Notes under the pieces: model-generated | The model's input: the letters and a program-made list of their open reading frames with translations, nothing else | What the model was told of the DNA's origin: nothing | The model's database searches: none | Assembly (NCBI RefSeq): GCF_035083965.1 | Contig: NC_089725.1 | Span: 372,001 to 436,000, forward strand | Reading direction: 5' to 3' | DNA from: Branchiostoma lanceolatum | Taxonomy: Eukaryota > Chordata > Leptocardii > Amphioxiformes > Branchiostomatidae | DNA length: 64,000 nucleotides | Made by a program: the position numbers and the translations under genes | Part shown: piece after piece, positions 60,201-64,000 of the stretch | Layout of the letters: each line of letters opens with the position of its first letter | How positions within the stretch are numbered: the stretch's first letter is position 1

Positions 60201-62917
60201 TCAAAATGTTGATGATATGGAATAAAGATTTATTCTATTCATGTATATTGACTGTACCATTTCATCATCACTTTCAATATTTTTCATGACCAGGTATAAC
60301 ATATATCAGCACACAAGACACATATACTAGTCCTGTACCACCAAATGATTTTTAACCCTATCTAGACTGGACTCATTCTCCCCCCCCCCATCATAACTTC
60401 CAAATGGTATGGTGCATGATCAAATTTGCAGGGGGTGATAAGCATGTAAATATTAATCACTCTCCATAATAATCCTTCATTATTTGGAGAAGATAATGTG
60501 TCCGTGGAACTCTAGTTGTTAATAGTTTTCATCACAATTCGAAAAAAGATCGGCTCCTATTTTCTGTGTGTGATTTGAAATTCTAGATGATTGGCGAGCA
60601 ACAAATGAAGTATAACAGAAAAAGACAGTATGTTGAAAACGTAAACCCGCTTTAAAAACTTGAAGGTAGACTATCTTAACCCCCATTCAACCAGGACGGC
60701 ACTGTCGCCCCGCGCTCTTTGCGACCTAAAATTTAACAGAGCGCTAAACGAATTTCTTAGATAAAAAGAATCGATTTACGCTTTGTGTGTTTTGTTGTCT
60801 TTTCATGATCAGTCCAATTATAAACTCAAGGTTTTCACAAAGCCGATTCAGGTCACAGCGAGAGCGCAGTGCGATCGCTGTCTAGTGGAATGGGGGCCTT
60901 ACTAAATGGTCAGAAATTCTCAAAACCCTCTTTGGAACACCATATGTTTCCTAGACCAAGCTCGATGGAACGATGAAACCTTGAGATGCATGTATAAACA
61001 ATTCCGCAGCCAAGTGTGCATAAAGCGTCACTTAGCCGATCGTTTTCAGTATACGAACATACGGCCTTGGAAAGGTAATCAATATACAGCAACATTAGAT
61101 AATGGACCTACAAAACTGCAATGTGGTCACTGTGTTAACTAATGTACGGCGTTATAAATATCGAGGTTAACCGGTTCCACGCCGCTTTTGCGTTTATAAT
61201 GACAAGTCCCCGAAACCGTTTTATTCTGAACCGTTCCAGATTACCTCGGGAATAGGTTCAAAGTAAACTTTTGCTTCCCAACTTTTAAAATCATGTTAAA
61301 AATGATTTAGCATTTGTATTTCTAGTTTTTATAAATGATTAACACAAATAAAGAAATGGAGGCACATCACCACTGAACATCTTTAGACCTAGGGAATCAC
61401 TTTGATAACGTAGGTTTTCAGAATTTTTCCAAATGCTAAGAATCCTTGAAACTATCTCTTTAAAACCCCTGTCACACTTATGCGTATATACAAGTCCGCA
61501 TGAGTTGCGTATTAACACGTTTTTGGTTTAGATTAAGTTTGAAGCCGAAGAAGTAATTTCTTTGGTTTGATAACAAGACTGCTCAACGGTGGGTTAAAGT
61601 AGAAAACAACTTGATCCCCGCAAAATTGACTTTAACAAAAAAGATGTTACTGCGGAACTTATGCGCACTTGAATATACGCACAAGTGTGACAGGGCCCTA
61701 ACATGATCCTTAACTAAGAGGTAAGTGAGTCTGTACCTAAGTGACACATACAGAAATGGAAGCTGCCGGCAACCTTTTGTAACAGAAAATTCTTAGTAAT
61801 GCCCAACTTACTGCTTTGAATATCTGTTAATTAGCAGTATAATATACGACATAAAAATGAATGAACATCGAAAATGCTTACCAAGGCAGATCGCTGTGTC
61901 CCCTTCTCGTGAACACACGCACGCCGTACAGTTGTCTCCGTTACTCAGGAAACCATCCGAACAGTTGCATACTTTGGGAAAGGTCGGACCACAGGGGGAT
62001 GCCTCCTGCCCAGACGTAGTCACCGACACGGCAACCAACGCTAGTGTAAACACATTGTACCCTTTTAAGTTTACCTCAATTTTGTAATATTAGAATAATG
62101 TTTTTTTCTTGACAATAAGGTAAATCGAACCTATAGCATTGTATGATAAAATTCAGAGGGACATTTCAACATTTACCCCCCACTGACAAGGTTGAAAACC
62201 GTGATCTTCCACACAGACGCATGGCTACACATGGCCATGGTTGACCACTGCCTTGTGTGTTAGTCTGTCTGCCCAGTGAAGTGTTTGCTGCAGTTAGTAA
62301 CTGTAAAACTCATCCTCACCAGATTTCTTTCAGTGTTATTTCTTTATGTTGTTGCTGCACCCGAGTGGGAAGTATGTACTTGTCAAGACCAGGAGGGTGC
62401 TATTTGTGGTGTTTTCTCAAACCATCGAGTCTTGTGCAGTTTTTTTTTTTTACAGCGTTTCTACAAGTCACTCACATAAAGGTTTTTGTCTCCAGAACAT
62501 TTTCAATTCGGGGCCAAAATATTGTATAATGGACCGTTAAGTAAAACAGGATACAGTACAAAAAATAACAGACCTATTATCTACAATGGACATCTACAGA
62601 ACAGAAGTGATGCCTGCTATTTAGAAATGTAGTAAATGCTTTAAAAATGACGCCATTCTCACTGCTGATTAAGAAAAGAAGCACAAGTCAAACTGGGTAA
62701 ACGACTGTGATGAGTTCGGCTTTCAACATAACGCACTTTTTTTCACACACAAGAAAAGCTTCGAACTAAAGACAATTTCCCGTGCCAAAACTTCGACGCC
62801 ACAAAGTAACGCTTTCAATTGCAAAGAATACACTGTTGGTTTTTGTTTACACTTACTTGTCGCCAACGCTAGGAATATCCGCATGAAGCGCACGACGTGA
62901 TGCCTGTCGCTCGCCAT
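26003..62917 (-). CDS. polycystin-1-like (PKD1L2-type) receptor-channel gene, at least 39 coding exons
   Basis: The minus-strand gene encodes about 2500 residues. Exons: 62857-62917, 61882-62040, 50831-51122, 50132-50310, 49704-49836, 49043-49130, 48519-48671, 47794-48016, 47154-47316, 46456-46709, 45937-46198, 43006-43193, 42583-42772, 41773-41915, 40892-40999, 40568-40744, 40129-40254, 39658-39772, 38106-38345, 37782-37901, 37100-37249, 35642-35854, 34999-35287, 34533-34660, 33721-33945, 32781-32888, 32210-32388, 31855-31920, 31369-31476, 30933-31146, 30249-30606, 29829-30016, 29611-29673, 29231-29329, 28853-29062, 28392-28551, 27827-28087, 27219-27557, 26003-26802. All join in phase except 10 to 11 and within 19. 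Family members are 11-pass membrane proteins that pair with TRPP channels at cilia or the cell surface and sense external cues; that role here is inferred. Length matches vertebrate PKD1L2 (about 2450). Confidence 0.88.
27219..28551 (-). CDS. polycystin-like exons 36-38: polycystin extracellular (TOP) domain and TM7
   Basis: Exons 28392-28551, 27827-28087 and 27219-27557 join in phase 1 (about residues 1992-2244). Landmarks are [30 protein letters not shown], the Cys-bearing stretch [18 protein letters not shown], many N-x-T sites (NTTYNTT), [28 protein letters not shown] and TM7 ([18 protein letters not shown]). In polycystins this domain sits between the sixth and seventh helices and mediates assembly with TRPP subunits. 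Confidence 0.92.
28618..28722. repeat. AT-rich simple sequence with (TTATG)n
   Basis: TTATGTTATGTTATG and TATATT runs between exons 35 and 36. Confidence 0.9.
28853..31146 (-). CDS. polycystin-like exons 30-35: TM2-TM6 and linker
   Basis: Exons 30933-31146, 30249-30606, 29829-30016, 29611-29673, 29231-29329 and 28853-29062 (about residues 1614-1991). Exon 30 has [20 protein letters not shown] then TM2 ([20 protein letters not shown]), the standard post-PLAT order. Exon 31 gives TM3 ([15 protein letters not shown]) and a charged cytoplasmic loop rich in Lys, Ser and Asn. Exon 32 gives TM4 and TM5 ([33 protein letters not shown]). Exons 33-34 are small, acidic and polar linker exons ([19 protein letters not shown]). 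Exon 35 gives [13 protein letters not shown] basic residues and TM6 ([18 protein letters not shown]). Confidence 0.85.
31369..32888 (-). CDS. polycystin-like exons 26-29: PLAT/LH2 domain
   Basis: Exons 32781-32888, 32210-32388, 31855-31920 and 31369-31476 (about residues 1461-1613) join in phases 0, 2, 2. Signature pieces are [74 protein letters not shown] and NLFFAKSAR. This beta-sandwich lies in the first cytoplasmic loop of polycystin-1 proteins and binds lipids or partner proteins. Confidence 0.92.
32020..32050. repeat. (ATC)n microsatellite
   Basis: Short CAT repeat between exons 27 and 28. Confidence 0.9.
33405..33660 (+). mobile_element. tRNA-derived SINE in an intron
   Basis: It contains a B-box GGGTTCAAATC (about 33477), the conserved body GGCACTTTACACGAATTTTC and the tail segment GGATAAGACGTTAAATGGAG. 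The body motif is shared with the minus-strand SINE at 52250-52495. Confidence 0.75.
33721..35854 (-). CDS. polycystin-like exons 22-25: GAIN/GPS region and TM1
   Basis: Exons 35642-35854, 34999-35287, 34533-34660 and 33721-33945 join in phase (about residues 1176-1460). Exon 22 has [19 protein letters not shown], a GAIN-type strand pattern. Exon 24 has [19 protein letters not shown], and exon 25 continues with [17 protein letters not shown]. The paired cysteines and HLT/K are the G-protein-coupled-receptor proteolysis site, normally cleaved between Leu and Thr. TM1 follows ([20 protein letters not shown]), then basic [10 protein letters not shown] at the cytoplasmic side. This is the best marker that the gene encodes a polycystin-1 rather than a polycystin-2 protein. 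Confidence 0.88.
36225..36650. repeat. minisatellite, about 150-bp unit, three copies
   Basis: Units near 36240, 36380 and 36535 share CTAAGGTGTTTC or AAGGTGTTTC, GCATATGAAYACCCA, CAAGCTSTTTTCTGC and CTGTATACACA. In the intron between exons 21 and 22. Confidence 0.8.
37100..46198 (-). CDS. polycystin-like exons 11-21: rest of REJ module
   Basis: Exons 45937-46198, 43006-43193, 42583-42772, 41773-41915, 40892-40999, 40568-40744, 40129-40254, 39658-39772, 38106-38345, 37782-37901 and 37100-37249. Exon 13 carries the diagnostic [20 protein letters not shown], corresponding to the Cys-bounded segment near the middle of REJ in polycystin-1. Exons 14-18 follow the usual REJ carboxyl order ([37 protein letters not shown]). 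The donor of exon 10 is phase 1 while the acceptor of exon 11 gives phase 0, so a small exon is probably missing between 46199 and 46455. Exon 19 needs a one-base shift to stay open. Confidence 0.65.
38106..38345 (-). pseudogene. polycystin-like exon 19 with apparent one-base frameshift
   Basis: The entry frame (phase 1 from exon 18) reads [20 protein letters not shown] and stays open into less protein-like sequence, ending in a stop at the exon end. The exit frame, [18 protein letters not shown], ends at GGTGAC/GTAAGG in the phase exon 20 needs. The two frames meet near 38255-38270 and differ by one base. No usable intron fits between them. Causes could be an assembly or sequence error, an allele, or decay of the gene. 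Confidence 0.6.
38365..39241. mobile_element. inverted-repeat DNA element, about 867 bp, TTAAA flanks
   Basis: The left end CCCAATTCAGACCGGG and right end CCGGTCTGAATCGGG are inverted, and both ends are flanked by TTAAA. No transposase frame. The TTAA-containing target recalls piggyBac-type insertions, but assignment is open. It lies in the intron between exons 18 and 19. Confidence 0.75.
41085..41330. repeat. (TG)n microsatellite with GAAG interruptions
   Basis: TG blocks separated by regularly spaced TGAAGTG phrases, then about 45 bp of pure TG, in the intron between exons 14 and 15. Confidence 0.97.
42019..42120. repeat. (CACT)n microsatellite
   Basis: About 100 bp of TCAC repeat in the intron between exons 13 and 14. 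A run of 10-12 G follows near 42281. Confidence 0.97.
43460..45865 (+). mobile_element. CR1/L2-type LINE, 5' truncated, antisense in the intron between exons 11 and 12
   Basis: One plus-strand frame (43473-45653) encodes the linker and reverse transcriptase of a non-LTR element: [49 protein letters not shown] and the catalytic FADD. The carboxyl region follows. An in-frame TAA at 45132-45134 splits it, and the endonuclease is missing. The 3' end has a GAATAAATAAA tail. It is a dead insertion; the frame is otherwise intact, so it is fairly young. Confidence 0.9.
46456..47316 (-). CDS. polycystin-like exons 9-10: F-type lectin (FTP) domain inside REJ
   Basis: Exons 47154-47316 and 46456-46709 join in phase 2 and encode about 139 residues: [43 protein letters not shown], then [36 protein letters not shown] and ICEVEVF. 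That is the eel-fucolectin/tachylectin-4/pentraxin-1 pattern. An R-x-D (RAD) of the fucose site is present, but the usual following Cys is Tyr and the upstream His is not evident, so sugar binding is uncertain. The module begins and ends in phase 1, as expected of a shuffled domain. Confidence 0.7.
47794..49836 (-). CDS. polycystin-like exons 5-8: start of REJ module
   Basis: Exons 49704-49836, 49043-49130, 48519-48671 and 47794-48016 all join in phase. Exon 5 contains three cysteines and links from the discoidin domain. Exons 6-8 carry [24 protein letters not shown], the [14 protein letters not shown] strand and [13 protein letters not shown] ... FTYDWACRV, matching the order of the receptor-for-egg-jelly module of polycystin-1 proteins. 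Exon 8 ends in phase 1 at TTGC/GTAAGG. Confidence 0.75.
50132..51122 (-). CDS. polycystin-like exons 3-4: F5/8 type C (discoidin) domain
   Basis: Exons 50831-51122 and 50132-50310 join in phase 2. They encode about residues 74-230. The first holds [14 protein letters not shown] and [17 protein letters not shown], the second [20 protein letters not shown] and the closing VSFFGV. This is the galactose-binding-like jelly-roll order of coagulation factor C-terminal/discoidin domains, which bind lipids or glycans outside the cell. The two exons are separated by 520 bp. Exon 3's acceptor sits right beside the large CTAT repeat. Confidence 0.75.
51145..51745. repeat. (CTAT)n/(CATC)n microsatellite, about 600 bp
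   Basis: Interrupted tetranucleotide repeat immediately upstream, on the gene strand, of exon 3, starting about 23 bp from its acceptor. All Ile/Tyr/Leu/Ser frames across it are artefacts. Confidence 0.98.
52250..52495 (-). mobile_element. tRNA-derived SINE
   Basis: On the minus strand the element has an A-box-like GTGGGGTAACGG (about 52480), a B box GGTTCGAATCC (52438-52428), then a conserved body with CACTTTACACGACTTTCCTC and an A-rich tail. Known SINEs use these boxes as an internal RNA polymerase III promoter. Confidence 0.85.
53000..54224. other. first long copy of the intron-2 repeat unit
   Basis: No exon was found on the minus strand. The landmarks TTTTAGACCAAGGCAT, GTTTCAGTTGAAAACGT and TTAGACCAAGCTCGA align it with 57430-57960 and 59560-61000. 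It is cut at 54225 by the foldback element. Confidence 0.6.
54225..55387. mobile_element. foldback-type DNA element with about 140-bp inverted ends built of CACCCCC repeats
   Basis: The left arm (54225-54365) is a string of TTTGCACCCCCC / GATCTCGCACCCCC units, and the right arm (55245-55387) is the same type in reverse complement (GGGGGTGCGAAATC). The extreme ends are CAATGCCGG and, reversed, CAGTGGCGG. The AT-rich centre of about 880 bp has no recognisable transposase. No target duplication could be matched. Confidence 0.75.
55423..55655. mobile_element. MITE-family copy adjoining the 55661 element
   Basis: The left end has GGGCGGCGACCAC and the right end GGAATGGGGACTTAAG. The core with AAGTCAAGGCTTTCACAAA matches the 60675 and 57965 copies. 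Confidence 0.5.
55661..55880. mobile_element. MITE, about 220 bp, 38-bp terminal inverted repeats
   Basis: The left end TCTCACTGGACCCGCGACA runs on to TTCGCTGCG. The right end CGCAGCGAGGTCGC runs on to TGTCGCGGGTCCAGTGAGA. The ends pair as near-perfect inverted repeats. AT-rich core, no frame. Confidence 0.85.
57203..57248. repeat. (TA)n microsatellite
   Basis: About 46 bp of pure TA within the intron-2 unit. Confidence 0.97.
57965..58345. mobile_element. diverged copy of the intron-2 MITE family
   Basis: 58164-58345 matches the core of 60738-60850: AACAGA..ACT.AACGAATT, GTGTTTTGTTGTCTT, and GAAGTCAAGG.....CAAATCC. Left end uncertain. Confidence 0.5.
59835..60515 (+). repeat. dispersed element with palindromic left end
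   Basis: It begins with the palindrome CCGAGTACTAGTACTCGG followed by AGAAGATTATG, and ends GGAGAAGATAATGTG, then CCGTGGAACTCTAG. It interrupts the third copy of the intron-2 tandem unit. Class unknown. Confidence 0.5.
60675..60903. mobile_element. small inverted-repeat element, AT-rich core
   Basis: Ends TTAACCCCCATTC and GGAATGGGGGCCTTA are inverted. The core is shared with 58164-58345 (TTTTGTTGTCTT, AAGGxxxTCACAAA) and 55560-55654 (GTCAAGGCTTTCACAAA). It is a member of a local MITE family. Confidence 0.6.
61460..61701. mobile_element. short inverted-repeat element, same family as 14292-14546
   Basis: The left end ACCCCTGTCACACTTATG and right end AAGTGTGACAGGGCCCTAA are inverted repeats. 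It lies in intron 2 of the polycystin-like gene and has no coding content. Confidence 0.75.
61882..62917 (-). CDS. polycystin-like exons 1-2: signal peptide and Cys-rich segment
   Basis: Exon 1 (62857-62917) starts at the ATG at 62917. An upstream in-frame GTG is not needed. Exons 1 and 2 join in phase 1 inside a hydrophobic stretch (MRIFLALAT then [10 protein letters not shown]), a good signal peptide for secretion into the ER. Exon 2 (61882-62040) continues with eight cysteines in about 45 residues, including CNCSDG, NCTACVC and AICL, an EGF-like or similar disulphide-rich segment that I cannot name. A 10.8 kb intron follows. Confidence 0.75.
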
Positions 62918-64000
62918 TGCTCGATTTGTGATGATAATCCACCCAGACACTTATATGTAACGTTACGTAGTTGTCTGACTAAATGGCTCAACATGAATAT
63001 GCAAATAGCGACTGTCCTACAATACTTGACAGTGTGACCTTGAGCAGCATCTCAAACATAACAACAACACAGAATATTCTTAGCACAGGGGAATCCCATT
63101 CCGTACAGTTGTGTGGTTTGAAGTTAACCGTTATTAAAGACTTAAAATAACGATAAACTTTCCCGGCTATATAACTACCTATCATAGAGCTCGGTATTTT
63201 TGATATCGAAAGATATACGGTTGACATGTGTTTCGTATAAACTTTTGGGGTTTTTCGTACAATACTACTCGAGACAAAAATGAAAGCAGGCTGGCCCGAA
63301 TGTACATTGAAATTGCCGTTGAATGCAAATACTTTAGAGAAGGCGCTGTCTCCCGTTTCTAGGCCATCCGAAACCTAATGGAAAAAACTGCCACAAGGGG
63401 GGGGGGGGGGGGGGGCATAATTCTTTTGCTATCTTTAAGGTCGCAGAACACAGTACTAATGGGCGAACCCCGTCCCCAATGTTAGTTCGGGTATAAAGTT
63501 GTGTGTCACATTGCTTGAAAAGGCCGTAGTTTTTCTTCTGTGCACGTTAGCGAGGTGGAAATACTGGTAAATGGTAGAGGAATACGTCAGATATGAGACT
63601 GTATGGGTTGGGTTACGATGTTTGTTCGATCGTCTTGGATTCGCGCCTGAATATTGTTACCATCCGACTATTGTGCGTCGGCTGCAGTATGATGACCTCC
63701 GCTGGGGTCATATCAAAGTGGCTTTTAAAAGAGAACGAGCAGTCAAATTGAAGCTCATTTTCACATATTTTGTAGATTGAACCCTGACGTCAACCATATC
63801 AAAATCTTGCACTTTGATTGTGCACCCTACTATAAATGTTGAAGCGTCGAAGCTGCTCACTTTGGGGCCCTTAACCATAGGCGAAATACTGTGGTCTGCG
63901 ACCTTAAGCTTTAAATACGTAGATTTACTAAATGTGGATTTATAAAGTTTAACTTTATATAAGAATCAGATAATGTACGAAGCTACATGGTATTCTATAA
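62918..64000 (-). other. 5' flank of the polycystin-like gene
   Basis: Presumed promoter side of the gene. No TATA box or initiator could be assigned. It contains a run of about 20 G at 63399-63418. A 69-codon plus frame (63571-63780) has no recognisable content. Confidence 0.4.
63399..63418. repeat. homopolymer G run
   Basis: About 20 consecutive G about 480 bp upstream of the polycystin-like start codon; able in principle to form a quadruplex. Confidence 0.9.

Larger units (their letters stand above)
52500..61030. repeat. degenerate tandem array of a 1.3-2 kb unit in polycystin intron 2
   Basis: Three long copies begin near 52740, 56955 and 59085, with partial copies near 52505, 56190 and 58930. 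Shared landmarks in order: CCTTTGAATACAG; CAACCAACAATGCAACAAGG; CCAGCCTTGGACAGG; ATGTGTGTGAC; then AAATCAACCAACAAGGTTGG; GCCTTGAACAGGTCATAAA; GTGTTTCAGTTGAAAACGT; TTTCTTAGACCAAGCTCGA. Copies are interrupted by the elements at 54225, 55661, 57965, 59835 and 60675. Confidence 0.75.

Overview
The window is animal nuclear DNA: intron-rich genes with GT/AG boundaries, long CA/TG, CACT and CTAT microsatellites, many small inverted-repeat transposons, tRNA-derived SINEs and non-LTR retrotransposon pieces. A polycystin-1-like gene carrying F5/8C, REJ, F-type lectin (FTP), GPS, PLAT and channel modules, plus C2H2 zinc-finger genes, suggests an invertebrate deuterostome. My best guess is a lancelet (Branchiostoma). 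That assignment is inference from gene content, not a database match.

Layout. (1) 1-17700 is a cluster built by repeated local duplication. Two paralogous two-exon zinc-finger genes lie on the minus strand (4565-6983 and 15225-17410). Each has three C2H2 fingers, a basic KKRRK nuclear-localisation-like motif and a PLDLS motif of the CtBP-binding type. Between them are a nine-finger C2H2 gene (8915-9862), a dead remnant of a sister of that gene (about 12285-12445), and flank or intron fragments of further lost copies (1010-1340, 10750-11110, 12690-12880). Insertions present in only one duplicate, a LINE at 7301-8072 and an inverted-repeat element at 14292-14546, have near-empty sites in the other. 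(2) 17700-26000 is mostly repeats. It holds one orphan RecQ-helicase exon (18573-19051, minus) and one plus-strand EMI-like extracellular exon pair (22667-23003) whose terminal part is repeated 922 bp downstream. (3) 26003-62917 is one large minus-strand polycystin-1-like gene of at least 39 coding exons, about 2500 codons.

The polycystin gene encodes, in order: signal peptide and Cys-rich segment; F5/8C discoidin domain; REJ module with an FTP fold spliced into its middle; GAIN/GPS autoproteolysis site (HLT/K); TM1; PLAT; TM2-6; polycystin extracellular (TOP) domain; TM7-11. Almost every exon join keeps phase. There are two exceptions: a one-base frame problem inside exon 19, and a phase mismatch between exons 10 and 11. 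The 10.8 kb second intron is filled by degenerate tandem copies of a 1.3-2 kb unit, each invaded by different elements. The intron between exons 11 and 12 carries an antisense CR1/L2-type LINE with a premature stop.

Exon boundaries were read by eye from splice consensus, reading phase and protein similarity. Domain names rest on recognised motif patterns, with no search run. 5' and 3' UTRs, promoters and poly(A) sites could not be fixed.
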